Assembly (NCBI RefSeq): GCF_001905885.1
Contig: NZ_LIYH01000002.1
Location: 797,591 to 861,590 of the forward strand
Source of the DNA: Streptomyces sp. CB03234
Lineage (GTDB): Bacteria > Actinomycetota > Actinomycetes > Streptomycetales > Streptomycetaceae
Direction: 5' to 3'
Length of the DNA stretch: 64,000 nt
A program made the translations under genes and the position numbers. Positions 32,150 through 40,213 of the stretch are shown here, piece after piece. How positions within the stretch are numbered: the first letter of the stretch is position 1; each line of letters starts with the position of its first letter. Under the pieces are notes generated by a model. The model did no database searches. It worked only from the letters and a program-made list of their open reading frames with translations, and was not told where the DNA came from.

Positions 32150-32193
32150 AAGGGCCCCGTTCCGGCTCCTGTGGGAGCCGGAACGGGGCCCTT
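32150..32193 (+). terminator. terminator after malic enzyme
   Basis: An exact 20-bp stem (32150-32169 and 32174-32193, AAGGGCCCCGTT...) with a 4-base loop lies 92 bases past the stop. Just before it GCGGGGTGCGTG occurs three times (32068, 32101, 32130). Confidence 0.85.
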
Positions 32194-32336
32194 CCGCGTG
32201 CCGGGGTTGGACTTTCCGTACGGGTCCTTGGACCGCCCGCGCAATGTTCGCCGCCGCTCTTCCGGAGGTTCATGTGGGGCTGCTGTGATGCAGCGCGCCA
32301 GGCCACCCCACGGACAACCGAACACAGGAGGCGCGA

Positions 32337-32909
32337 GTGAATCTGGTCGTCAACGGCGACGCCGAGAGCGGTCCCGGAGGTACCGCCGAGCCCGTCGGGA
32401 CCGTCACCGGCTGGCAGGTCGTGCAGGGCGCGCCCGCACTGATCGCGTACACCCATGGCGGGGGTTACCCCACCGCCTCCGACCCGGGCCCCGCGCAGCG
32501 CGGCAGCCGGTTCTTCTCCGGCGGGAACTCGCCCCGCACCGCCCTGCTCCAGGACATCGCCCTGCCCGCCACCGGGACGACCGGCCACGCGGCCGTCGAC
32601 GCCGGCCAGGTGCGGTACGCGGTGGGCGCCTGGCTCGGCGGATACGCGTCCCAGGAGGACGGCGCCCGGCTGTCGGTGGAGTTCCGGGACGGCAGGGGGA
32701 CCCCGGTGGCCCTGAGCGTGCTGGGGCCCGTGACAGCCACCGAGCGGAGGAGCCGTACGGGACTGCTCCAGCGCACCGCCGGGTCGGCCGTACCGCCCGG
32801 CGCCCGCACCGCGCGCGTGCTCCTCGTTTTCACCCGTACCGGAAGCGGCACCTCCAACGACGGTTACGCGGACGGGATCACACTCACGCTCACGGGGGTA
32901 CAGAAGTGA
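32337..32909 (+). CDS. jelly-roll (carbohydrate-binding-like) protein coupled to PhoD
   Basis: The 190-residue protein opens with MNLVVNGDAESGPGGTAEPV, the typical start of a CBM/galactose-binding-like beta-sandwich, and ends NDGYADGITLTLTGVQK, again typical of such domains. It has no signal peptide or membrane span. The start is GTG behind AGGAGG, and its TGA overlaps the PhoD GTG start (GTGA). The pair is therefore made together. It could bind PhoD before export; that is inference. Confidence 0.75.
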   Translation: MNLVVNGDAESGPGGTAEPVGTVTGWQVVQGAPALIAYTHGGGYPTASDPGPAQRGSRFFSGGNSPRTALLQDIALPATGTTGHAAVDAGQVRYAVGAWLGGYASQEDGARLSVEFRDGRGTPVALSVLGPVTATERRSRTGLLQRTAGSAVPPGARTARVLLVFTRTGSGTSNDGYADGITLTLTGVQK

Positions 32910-34462
32910 CGCTCGACCGACGCGGCCTGCTGAAGGCCGCCGGAGCCGCCGGCGCCCTGAACGTCGTCTGGCCGCTCAGCGCGGGCCTCTCGCCCGCACA
33001 GGCGCGTGAGGCGGCCGAGGCGCTCGGCGCCGACTACGACCCGGCGCCCTTCACGCTCGGTGTCGCCTCCGGCGACCCGCAGCCGACCGGTGTCGTGCTG
33101 TGGACGCGCCTGGCGCCCGAGCCGCTCGCCGCCGAGCAGAAGCTGCCCGAGATCGTCGAGGTCGAGTGGGTCGTCGCCGAGGACCAGGCCCTCAGCCGGG
33201 TCGTGGCCCGGGGCACGGCCCCCGCCTCCGCGACGCTCGGCCACAGCGTCCACGTGCCCGTGGGCGGCCTCCAAGCGGGCCGCCACTACTGGTACGCCTT
33301 CAAGGCGCTGGGGAAGACCAGCCGCGTCGGCCGGACGAAGACCGCGCCGGTCGGCAGCGTCTCGCGGGTACGGTTCGCCGCCGCCAACTGCCAGGCGTTC
33401 CACGACGGCTACTACGCCGCCCACCGGGGCATCGCTCGCGAGAACGTCGACTTCGTCGTCCACCTCGGCGACTACATCTACGAACACGGGCCGGTGGGAG
33501 GCGACCACGTCCGTGACCACGAGGGGCCCGCGGTGCTCACGCTCGCCGACTACCGGCGCCGCCACGCCCTCTACAAGGGCGACGCCTCCCTGCGCGAGGC
33601 GCACGCCGCCCACCCGTGGTTCCTGACGTGGGACGACCACGAGGTCGTCAACGACTACAGCGGTACGGGCGGCGGGGCGCCGTTCATGCAGCGGCGGGCG
33701 GCCGCGTACCAGGCCTGGTACGAGAACATGCCGCACCGCGACAACTCCGCCACCGCCGCCCTGCCCGACCCCGAGATCCACCGGGCACGCCGCTGGGGCG
33801 ACCTGCTGGAGCTCACCGTCCTCGACCTGCGCTCCTACCGGTCGGCCCAGAACCTGGCGAACGGCACCATCCTGGGCGCCGCCCAGAAGACCTGGCTCAA
33901 GGGGAACATCGACCGGGCGCCCGACTCCTGGCACGTGTGGGCCAACTCGATCATGCTCAGCCAGCTGCGGGGCCGGCCGGGCGGCTCGTACATGTTCACC
34001 GACCAGTGGGACGGCTTCCTCGCCGAGCGCAAGGAGGTCCTGAACCATGTCCACAGCAGCGGCCTGGAGGACCTCGTCGTCATCACCGGCGACTGGCACT
34101 CCGCCTTTGTCGACGACATCCGGGTCGACTTCGACGACACGTCGTCGCCGCTGGTGGGGACCGAGTTCACGGCCCACTCGGTGACCTCGGGCGCGTACTC
34201 CGCCGACTGGAACGCGACCAACGGCCCCCTCATGGGCAAGGCCAACCCGCATCTGAAGTACTTCGAGGGCAATCGGTACGGATACGACGTCTACGAGGTC
34301 ACGCCGGAACGGTTCAGCACCCATATGCGGGTGATCGCCGACCGCCGCGACCCGCTCTCACCGGTCTCCACCCTCACCACCTTCCACGTGGACCGGGGGA
34401 GGACCGGCTCATACGAGGACCCGGCGACGAAGAACAGCCCCGCCCAGTGGAGGCGGGACTGA
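32906..34462 (+). CDS. phoD: PhoD-type alkaline phosphatase/phosphodiesterase
   Basis: The 518-residue enzyme releases phosphate from organic phosphates outside the cell and needs calcium and iron. A Tat signal is visible: DRRGLLKAAGAAGAL with the twin Arg, ending near AQA. Metal and active-site blocks are HLGDYIYE, LTWDDHEVVNDYSG and ITGDWHSAFVDD, in order. The N-terminal PhoD domain begins LGVASGDPQPTGVVLWTRL. The GTG start overlaps the jelly-roll gene by 4 bases. Phosphate control is expected, but I saw no convincing PHO box. Confidence 0.92.
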   Translation: MTLDRRGLLKAAGAAGALNVVWPLSAGLSPAQAREAAEALGADYDPAPFTLGVASGDPQPTGVVLWTRLAPEPLAAEQKLPEIVEVEWVVAEDQALSRVVARGTAPASATLGHSVHVPVGGLQAGRHYWYAFKALGKTSRVGRTKTAPVGSVSRVRFAAANCQAFHDGYYAAHRGIARENVDFVVHLGDYIYEHGPVGGDHVRDHEGPAVLTLADYRRRHALYKGDASLREAHAAHPWFLTWDDHEVVNDYSGTGGGAPFMQRRAAAYQAWYENMPHRDNSATAALPDPEIHRARRWGDLLELTVLDLRSYRSAQNLANGTILGAAQKTWLKGNIDRAPDSWHVWANSIMLSQLRGRPGGSYMFTDQWDGFLAERKEVLNHVHSSGLEDLVVITGDWHSAFVDDIRVDFDDTSSPLVGTEFTAHSVTSGAYSADWNATNGPLMGKANPHLKYFEGNRYGYDVYEVTPERFSTHMRVIADRRDPLSPVSTLTTFHVDRGRTGSYEDPATKNSPAQWRRD

Positions 34463-34473
34463 CGTACGTCACA

Positions 34474-34500
34474 CCGGTGCGCGGTTCCGCCGCGCACCGG
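34474..34500 (+). terminator. hairpin after phoD
   Basis: Arms CCGGTGCGCGG and CCGCGCACCGG (11 bp, perfect) around a 5-base loop, 11 bases past the phoD stop. Confidence 0.7.
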
Positions 34501-34520
34501 CCCGCCCTAACCTCAAGGTC

Positions 34521-35486
34521 ATGTTCGCTGCCTACGCCGCCCGAATCGACCGCGACCAGCCCCTGAACGGACTTGAGCTGGGCGAACGCCCCGCCCCCGA
34601 GGTCCGTCCCGGCTGGACCACCGTCACCGTCAAGGCCGCCTCCCTCAACCACCACGACCTGTGGTCCCTGCGGGGCGTCGGTCTGGACGAGGACAAGTTG
34701 CCGATGATCCTCGGCTGCGACGCCGCCGGCCTCGACGAGGACGGCAACGAGGTCGTCGTCCACTCCGTCATCGGCCAGAGCGGCCACGGCGTCGGCCCGA
34801 AGGAACCGCGCTCCATCCTCACCGAGCGCTACCAGGGCACGTTCGCCGAGAAGGTCGCCGTCCCGGTGTGGAACGTCCTGCCGAAGCCGAAGGAGCTGAG
34901 CTTCGAGGAGGCCGCCTGTCTGCCGACCGCGTGGCTCACCGCGTACCGCATGCTCTTCACCAACGCGGGCGTACGCCCCGGCGACTCGGTCCTCGTGCAG
35001 GGCGCGGGCGGCGGGGTCGCCACGGCGGCCATCGTCCTCGGCAGGGCGGCCGGGCTGCGGGTCTTCGCCACCAGCCGCGACGAGGCCAAGCGCAAGCGCG
35101 CGGTCGAGCTGGGCGCGGTCGAGGCGTACGAGCCGGGCGCGCGGCTGCCGCAGCGGGTGGACGCGGTCATCGAGACCGTCGGCGCGGCCACCTGGTCGCA
35201 CTCGGTGAAGTCGCTGCGCCCCGGCGGCACGCTGGTGATCTCGGGCGCCACGAGCGGCGACCGGCCCTCGCACGCCGAGCTGACCCGGATCTTCTTCCTG
35301 GAGCTGAAGGTCGTCGGTTCGACGATGGGCACCAAGGACGAGCTGGAGGACCTGCTCGCCTTCTGCGCGGCGACCGGAGTGCGGCCGGTCATCGACGAGG
35401 TGCTGCCGCTGGACCGGGCGCGGGAGGGCTTCGAGAAGATGGCGGCCGGCGACCTGTTCGGCAAGATTGTCCTGACGAACTCTTGA
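34521..35486 (+). CDS. MDR-superfamily zinc-type/quinone oxidoreductase
   Basis: The 321-residue protein is an alcohol-dehydrogenase-fold NAD(P)H oxidoreductase. The N-terminal domain has ASLNHHDLWSLRGVG and LGCDAAG; the dinucleotide site is VLVQGAGGGVATAAIVLGRA. The structural-zinc Cys set of true alcohol dehydrogenases is not seen, so a quinone-oxidoreductase-like or enoyl-reductase-like activity is more likely. The substrate is unknown. It follows phoD by 58 bases with a hairpin between, so it probably has its own promoter. Confidence 0.87.
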   Translation: MFAAYAARIDRDQPLNGLELGERPAPEVRPGWTTVTVKAASLNHHDLWSLRGVGLDEDKLPMILGCDAAGLDEDGNEVVVHSVIGQSGHGVGPKEPRSILTERYQGTFAEKVAVPVWNVLPKPKELSFEEAACLPTAWLTAYRMLFTNAGVRPGDSVLVQGAGGGVATAAIVLGRAAGLRVFATSRDEAKRKRAVELGAVEAYEPGARLPQRVDAVIETVGAATWSHSVKSLRPGGTLVISGATSGDRPSHAELTRIFFLELKVVGSTMGTKDELEDLLAFCAATGVRPVIDEVLPLDRAREGFEKMAAGDLFGKIVLTNS

Positions 35487-35512
35487 TGGAGCGTCAGTTC
35501 CGCTGATGGGAT

Positions 35513-35538
35513 CTCCGGCACTGTCGATCGTGCCGGAG
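35513..35538 (+). promoter_or_regulatory. hairpin covering the ribosome binding site of the GH5 gene
   Basis: Arms CTCCGGCAC and GTGCCGGAG (9 bp, perfect) with an 8-base loop. The right arm contains most of the GGAGG that serves the ATG at 35546. It could act as the terminator of the oxidoreductase gene and also mask the start of the next gene. Confidence 0.55.
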
Positions 35539-35545
35539 GTCCCCC

Positions 35546-36886
35546 ATGCGAACCGTCGCTCTCGCGCTCTCCGCCCTGCTGGCCCTCGCCCCGTCCGCCC
35601 GGGCGGCGTCCACCGATCCGGACATACCCCGCCTCACCGACGACCGGGGCCGCGTCCTGACGCTGCGCGGCTGGAACGTCGAGGACAAGACGCACCGCGG
35701 TGACGCGGCGCTGTCCGCCATCACCGAGAAGCACTTCCGCGACATGCGCGCCCAGGGCTTCAACTTCGCCCGGCTGCTGGTCTTCTGGGACGACCTGGAG
35801 CCCAGGCGCGGCCAGTACAGCGAGGCGTACCTCCGCAAGATCGAGCGGATCCTGGACTGGGCGCACAAGCACGACATGTACGTCCTGATCGACGCCCACC
35901 AGGACGTCTTCGGCCCGGCCTTCGGCCACCGCGGCATCCCCGAGTGGGCCACCCGCACCGACGGCCTGCCGTTCACCCCGCACCCCGACGACTGGTTCGC
36001 CGAGTACTTCGAGCCGGCCGTCCAGCGCGCCTTCACGCACCTGTACGAGGACGAGGACCTGGCGGCCGCCCAGGCGAGGATGTGGCGCGTCCTCGCCGAC
36101 CGCTTCGAGCACCACCCGGCCGTGCTCGGCTACGACCTCATCAACGAGCCGATGGGCGAGCTGCGCGAGGGCGAGGACCTGCCGACGGCGGCCCGGCGGA
36201 TCGAGCGCGACCACCTCACGCCCATGTACAACCGGCTCGCGGACGCGGTCCGTTCGGTCGACGACGACAACTGGCTGTTCGTCGAGCCGACCCCGATCGT
36301 GGGCGAGGGCGTCCCGACCGGCCTCGGCAGGATCAAGGACCACAAGGTCGTCTACGCCCCGCACTTCTACAACACCGCGATGGAGGCGGGCGCGGACTAC
36401 GACCCGTCGGCGGGCTGGATCGAGTCGTACGAGGCGGCGGTCACCGCCTACCCGAAGGAGTACCGCGTACCCATCGTGGTGGGGGAGTGGGGCCCGCTGA
36501 ACAACTCCCTGCCGAACATGGGCCGCTTCTACCGCGAGGCGCTCGCGTCCCTGAACCGCTACAGCTCGGGGTGGGCGGGTTATGTCTGGTGCTACGGCGG
36601 CGGGTACTGCGCGGTGGACGGCTCGGGCGCCTGGCGTACGAACAAGGAGCAGACGGCCGCGCCGTACGCGGAGGCGGTGGCGGGCCGGGTGATCGCGCAG
36701 ACCCCGTCCCGGCTGACGTACGTCGCGGGGCGCGGCGGCGCGACGGAGCTGTCCCTGCCTCCCGGCCCGAGCGGCTGGCGTGTGGCGGTGGAGGGCCGGG
36801 CGTGGGTGGTCCCGAGCCCGGCGGGGCGGGTGGTGGTACGCGCGGTGCCGGGCGCGACGGTCACGGTTGTCGTCAACCGGGGTTGA
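35546..36886 (+). CDS. secreted glycoside hydrolase family 5, endoglycoceramidase-like
   Basis: The 446-residue protein has a signal peptide (MRTVALALSALLALAPSARA) and a GH5 (cellulase-type) TIM barrel. The acid/base Glu is in LGYDLINEPMG and the nucleophile Glu in IVVGEWGPLNN. HQDVFGPAFGHRGIPEWATR and the C-terminal beta domain after about residue 370 resemble actinomycete endoglycoceramidases and related enzymes. The natural substrate may be a glycolipid or beta-glucoside; sequence alone does not settle this. GGAGG lies 6 bases upstream inside a hairpin. Confidence 0.88.
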   Translation: MRTVALALSALLALAPSARAASTDPDIPRLTDDRGRVLTLRGWNVEDKTHRGDAALSAITEKHFRDMRAQGFNFARLLVFWDDLEPRRGQYSEAYLRKIERILDWAHKHDMYVLIDAHQDVFGPAFGHRGIPEWATRTDGLPFTPHPDDWFAEYFEPAVQRAFTHLYEDEDLAAAQARMWRVLADRFEHHPAVLGYDLINEPMGELREGEDLPTAARRIERDHLTPMYNRLADAVRSVDDDNWLFVEPTPIVGEGVPTGLGRIKDHKVVYAPHFYNTAMEAGADYDPSAGWIESYEAAVTAYPKEYRVPIVVGEWGPLNNSLPNMGRFYREALASLNRYSSGWAGYVWCYGGGYCAVDGSGAWRTNKEQTAAPYAEAVAGRVIAQTPSRLTYVAGRGGATELSLPPGPSGWRVAVEGRAWVVPSPAGRVVVRAVPGATVTVVVNRG

Positions 36887-36897
36887 CGTGGGCCCGT

Positions 36898-36916
36898 TTG
36901 TCAACGTAAGTTGACA
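36898..36916. promoter_or_regulatory. inverted repeat before the HTH/Clp-N pair
   Basis: TGTCAAC (36899-36905) and GTTGACA (36910-36916) are exact 7-bp arms around a 4-base GTAA spacer, ending 2 bases before the HTH ATG at 36919. This is a likely operator for autoregulation by the HTH protein. Confidence 0.6.
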
Positions 36917-36918
36917 CC

Positions 36919-37128
36919 ATGACCGAAGCAACCGATCTCGCCGCACGCGCGGGCGATCGCGACCCCCGGGTGGGCTTGCGGGCCGTGGCCGCGCTGCGGC
37001 GGCTGCTGGAGCAGCTGGAAGCCGTACAAGTCCGCAGCGCCCGGGCCCAGGGCTGGTCGTGGCAGGAGATCGCGGCCGAGCTGGGCGTCAGCCGGCAGGC
37101 CGTACACAAGAAGTACGGGAGGCATTGA
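36919..37128 (+). CDS. small helix-turn-helix protein coupled to the Clp-N gene
   Basis: The 69-residue product has LLEQLEAVQVRSARAQGWSW followed by QEIAAELGVSRQAVHKKYGR, a clear helix-turn-helix. Its TGA overlaps the next ATG (TGATG), so it is made with the Clp N-domain protein downstream. A palindrome-like TTGTCAACGTAAGTTGACA (36898-36916) sits right before its start and may be its own operator. A DNA-binding regulator for the pair is likely. Confidence 0.8.
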   Translation: MTEATDLAARAGDRDPRVGLRAVAALRRLLEQLEAVQVRSARAQGWSWQEIAAELGVSRQAVHKKYGRH

Positions 37129-37697
37129 TGTTCGAGCGATTCACCGAGGCTGCCCGGAACGTCGTCAAGGGAGCCGTCACGTACGCGGAACGGGTGGACG
37201 CCGACTCCGTCACCGAGGAACACCTGCTGCTCGCCCTGCTGGACCTGGAGGGTACGCGGTCGGCCGTCGCCTTCGCCGCGCTCGGGATCACCGACCGGCG
37301 CGCCTCCGTGGAGTCCGCCCTCGCCGAGGCCCGCCGGCGCGGCGGCCTGACGCGGGCGGACGCGGACGCGCTGGCGGGCATCGGCATCGACGTGACGGAA
37401 ATCGTCTCCAAGATCGAGGCGGCCCACGGGCCGGGCGCCCTGGCGGGCGACCGGAAGCCGAAACGCCGGTGGTCCGGCCACCTGCCCTTCACCCGTCCCG
37501 CGAAGGGCACCCTGGAGCAGTCCCTCCGCGTCGCGCTGGGCCGCGGCGACCGCCACATCGGCGACGAGCACCTCCTGCTGGCCCTCGCGGCCCGCCCCGG
37601 CGTCGTCGCGGACGTCCTCGCGGAGCATGGCGCGACGTACGGGGCGCTGGAGCGGGCGCTGCCCGGCTCGGGGGAGGGTGGGGTCAAGGCGAGCTGA
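37128..37697 (+). CDS. Clp N-terminal-domain protein without ATPase
   Basis: The 189-residue protein has two ClpC-type N-repeats: MFERFTEAARNVVKGAVTYA with EEHLLLALLDLEG, and LEQSLRVALGRGDRHIGDEH with LLLALAARPGVVADVL. A full ClpC would continue with AAA+ domains; here the protein simply ends. Such short Clp-N proteins may act as adaptors or decoys for Clp protease substrates. It is coupled to the HTH gene upstream, which probably controls it. Confidence 0.85.
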   Translation: MFERFTEAARNVVKGAVTYAERVDADSVTEEHLLLALLDLEGTRSAVAFAALGITDRRASVESALAEARRRGGLTRADADALAGIGIDVTEIVSKIEAAHGPGALAGDRKPKRRWSGHLPFTRPAKGTLEQSLRVALGRGDRHIGDEHLLLALAARPGVVADVLAEHGATYGALERALPGSGEGGVKAS

Positions 37698-37702
37698 GGG
37701 GG

Positions 37703-37721
37703 TGGTACATGACCTGTACCA
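37703..37721. promoter_or_regulatory. operator of the toxin-antitoxin pair
   Basis: TGGTACA and TGTACCA are exact 7-bp arms with a 5-base spacer (TGACC), 7 bases before the antitoxin ATG. RHH antitoxins bind such palindromes to control their own genes. Confidence 0.75.
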
Positions 37722-37728
37722 TTGAGGT

Positions 37729-37998
37729 ATGGCGCTGAAGCGAACGAACGTGTACGCGGATGAGAGCGACCTCGCCCTCATCAAGGAGACGGCTGCCCGC
37801 AAGGGCATCTCCGAGGCGGAGATAATCCGCGAGGGCATCCATCGCATCGCCCTTGCCACCCGCATCTGGGACGAGCCGTTCCTCGACGACGAGGAGACCT
37901 TCGATCTCGGCGGTCCCGTCGGCGAGGATGAGATCCGCAGCGCGGTCGCGGCGGGCTGTGCGGCGCGGGAGCGACGCAACCAGGAGCGGAGCACGTGA
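37729..37998 (+). CDS. vapB: RHH/CopG-type antitoxin
   Basis: The 89-residue protein starts with a ribbon-helix-helix DNA-binding domain: LKRTNVYADESDLALIKETA then ISEAEIIREGIHRIAL. The acidic C-terminus (EPFLDDEETFDLGG) is the part expected to wrap around and block the toxin. Its stop overlaps the toxin GTG start by 4 bases. It is likely both antitoxin and repressor, acting at the palindrome just upstream. The name vapB is by type only. Confidence 0.82.
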   Translation: MALKRTNVYADESDLALIKETAARKGISEAEIIREGIHRIALATRIWDEPFLDDEETFDLGGPVGEDEIRSAVAAGCAARERRNQERST

Positions 37999-38435
37999 TC
38001 GCCGTAGCGGACACGTCGGGGCTGCTCACCCTCTTCAACCGGTCGGATCCGGCTCATCTGGCGGCGAGGAAGGCGGCAGACGCGTGCAGCCTTCTCGTCG
38101 CCACACCTCTCGCGCTCACCGAGGTGCACCAGGTGGCCACCTCCCGTGCCGGAAGGGCCGCCGCCGACAGCATCCTCCGCTCGCTTTCGACGCGGGCCAG
38201 GTCCACGCGTTTGCTCCTGGCCGACACCACGGCGGAACTCCTCGACGCCGCCCTGGCCGTACGGGCCCGCTACGGGCATCTCGATCTGGACCTCGTCGGC
38301 GCGGTGAACGTCTGCCTGGCGGCCGAGTACGGCACCGACGCCGTGCTCACGCGGGACATCCGGGACTTCCGTACCGTGCGGCCGATCAGTGGCGCGTACA
38401 GCCATTTCCGCATCCTGCCGGACGACCCTCTTTAG
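37995..38435 (+). CDS. vapC: PIN-domain ribonuclease toxin
   Basis: The 146-residue protein has the PIN acidic residues: Asp in MIAVADTSGLL, Glu in LALTEVHQVAT, Asp in GHLDLDLVGAVN and the last Asp in VLTRDIRDF. VapC-type toxins cut RNA (often tRNA) when not held by the antitoxin. It is coupled to the RHH gene by GTGA. The last 4 bases, including its stop, overlap the convergent PadR gene stop. Confidence 0.85.
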   Translation: MIAVADTSGLLTLFNRSDPAHLAARKAADACSLLVATPLALTEVHQVATSRAGRAAADSILRSLSTRARSTRLLLADTTAELLDAALAVRARYGHLDLDLVGAVNVCLAAEYGTDAVLTRDIRDFRTVRPISGAYSHFRILPDDPL

Positions 38436-39256
38436 TCGCCCGGGCCCTTCAGCAGCGCGACGATGTGGGCCGACGCCGTGGAGAGGTGGCGGCGGGCTTC
38501 GGCAAGTTGCGTGGCGGTGACGCCGTGGTCGCGCGCCGCGTCGCGGATGTCGTCGCGGAAGCGGTCCAGCAGGCGCTCCAGGTCCCGCGCCGGGTCGGCG
38601 GACGTGCCGGAGTCGTGGGCCCACTCCGGCGGCGTCGGAGGGGCCGCGCCGCCCAGCAGGCCGCCCAGGCGCCCGGCGAGGTCGGCCAGGCCCTCGCCCC
38701 GCATCACATGGTCCTGGACCTGCTGGGCGATCCGCTGCATCTCCTGGCGCGCCGCCCGCGCGTCCTCGCGGGCGCGCCGGGACTCGTCCTTGGCCCGGCG
38801 TGCCTGGTCCTTCCACTCCTGCTTGGCCCGGCGCCACGCCGCCCAGTCGTCGCCCCCGGCCGGCGGCGTACGGGTCTCGCCCGCCGCGGCCCGCATCTCG
38901 CGGCGCAGTGTGCCCGCCGCGCCGCGCACGTCGTCGCGGATCTCGGCGGCCAGCTCGGAGACCGAGTCGCGGATCTCCCGCTCCAGGTCGGCCAGTTCGC
39001 CGCCGCGGCCGGCGAGTTCCGCGCGACCGGCGTCGGTGAGCGAGTACACCTTGCGCCCGCCCTCGGTGGCGTGCGTCACCAGGCCCTCCGCCTCCAGTTT
39101 GGCCAGGCGCGGGTAGACGGTGCCGGCGGAGGGCGCGTACAGGCCGTGGAAGCGCTCTTCCAGCAGCCGGATCACCTCGTAGCCGTGGCGCGGCGCCTCG
39201 TCGAGGAGCTTGAGCAGGTAGAGGCGGAGCCGGCCGTGGGCGAAGACGGGGGGCAT
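38432..39256 (-). CDS. PadR-family regulator with long coiled tail
   Basis: The 274-residue protein has an N-terminal PadR winged helix (HGRLRLYLLKLLDEAPRHGY, EVIRLLEERFHGLYAPSAGT and the wing GGRKVYSLTDAG). It is followed by a long charged helix region (about residues 85-190, EWKDQARRAKDESRRAREDA). Normal PadR proteins are about 110-200 residues, so the tail is an extension that may sense a signal or partner. It lies 1 base after the DUF4097 gene, so the two are co-transcribed. It likely represses the pair at the ATATCG sites upstream. Confidence 0.85.
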   Translation of the reverse strand: MPPVFAHGRLRLYLLKLLDEAPRHGYEVIRLLEERFHGLYAPSAGTVYPRLAKLEAEGLVTHATEGGRKVYSLTDAGRAELAGRGGELADLEREIRDSVSELAAEIRDDVRGAAGTLRREMRAAAGETRTPPAGGDDWAAWRRAKQEWKDQARRAKDESRRAREDARAARQEMQRIAQQVQDHVMRGEGLADLAGRLGGLLGGAAPPTPPEWAHDSGTSADPARDLERLLDRFRDDIRDAARDHGVTATQLAEARRHLSTASAHIVALLKGPGD

Positions 39257-39257
39257 G

Positions 39258-40088
39258 TCAGAGCACCTTTCCGGTGGGGGCTTCGGGCCGGCGGAGCAGC
39301 GCGATGGAGCCGGACACCGTGGTGGCCTTCAGGGTGCCCTTGCCGTTGCCGAGCCGGCCGGTGATCTTCTTGGAGCCCCACTGTCCGGTCACCCGCAGGT
39401 CCTCGAAGGCGGTGGAGACGCTCCCGCCGACGGTGTTGGCCTCGACCTCCGCGTTCGCGGGGTGCGGCAGCCGGATGGCGACCTCGCCCGAGACGGTGGT
39501 GAGCCGGATGTCGGTGGGCTCGCCGGCGGGGTCGAGGTCGATGACCATGTCGCCGCTGACCGACTCGCCGCGTACGGAGGTGGCGGCCCCGTCGACCACG
39601 GTGAGGTCGCCGGACACGGACTTGAAGCGGAGCTCCCCGGTGACGGCCTGGGCCTCCACGCCGCCGGAGACGGTGTCGGCGCGGACCTCGCCGGAGAGGC
39701 CGACGAGTGTGGTGTCGCCGGTGACGCCGCGTACGTCCGTACGCCCGCGGATGCCCGAGACGACGGCGCCGGCGCCGATCACGCCCACCTCGACGCGCGC
39801 GCCGGCCGGGACGGCGAGGGAGACGACGGCGCTGCGGCGCCTGCCCTTGCGGTCCAGCCAGTCGAGGATCCCCCGCCAGGGAAGGTCCTCGTAGGTGACG
39901 GTCAGGGTGGAGCCCTGCTGGGTGACGATCAGGGGCGGGCCCTCGATCTCGGAGACCTCCAGCCGGGCGGTGTCCTCGTCGGTGCCCACGACGTTGACGG
40001 TCCCGTCGACGATGCGCACGCTGAGCGCCGTCACGGGTGTGTCGTCGAGGGTCAGCTTGGTGGGCTCGGTGACGGACCACTCCGGCAT
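39258..40088 (-). CDS. DUF4097 beta-helix-like protein
   Basis: The 276-residue protein has the repeating strand pattern of DUF4097 adhesin-like proteins: VSGEVRADTVSGGVEAQAVT, GELRFKSVSGDLTVVDGAAT and ESVSGDMVIDLD. These VSG/TVSG steps recur about every 20 residues and suggest a beta-helix. No signal peptide, so it is probably cytoplasmic. GGGAGG lies 5 bases before the ATG at 40088. It is the first gene of the PadR pair. DUF4097/PadR pairs occur widely in Streptomyces with unknown role. Confidence 0.8.
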   Translation of the reverse strand: MPEWSVTEPTKLTLDDTPVTALSVRIVDGTVNVVGTDEDTARLEVSEIEGPPLIVTQQGSTLTVTYEDLPWRGILDWLDRKGRRRSAVVSLAVPAGARVEVGVIGAGAVVSGIRGRTDVRGVTGDTTLVGLSGEVRADTVSGGVEAQAVTGELRFKSVSGDLTVVDGAATSVRGESVSGDMVIDLDPAGEPTDIRLTTVSGEVAIRLPHPANAEVEANTVGGSVSTAFEDLRVTGQWGSKKITGRLGNGKGTLKATTVSGSIALLRRPEAPTGKVL

Positions 40089-40111
40089 GGGGCCTCCCTG
40101 GGACGTGACGC

Positions 40112-40148
40112 AACATATCGCGTCAGTTTCGATACACGATATATCGCG
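40112..40148. promoter_or_regulatory. ATATCG-type operator sites before the DUF4097/PadR pair
   Basis: A 10-bp palindrome CGATATATCG (40137-40146) and a nearby ATATCGCG (40115-40122) lie in AT-rich sequence 25-60 bases before the DUF4097 start. ATATCGCG recurs at 40141-40148. PadR proteins prefer such AT-centred palindromes. Confidence 0.55.
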
Positions 40149-40213
40149 GTCCGGCGAAGTCAAGTGCGCCCCAACGTCGCCGTAACGGGACAAATTGGCC
40201 TAGCGTAAGCCGC

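Noticed and set aside
32135..32905. A longer N-terminus for PhoD
   Set aside because: The upstream part of the frame is Arg-rich and overlaps the jelly-roll gene. The GTG at 32906 gives a proper Tat signal.
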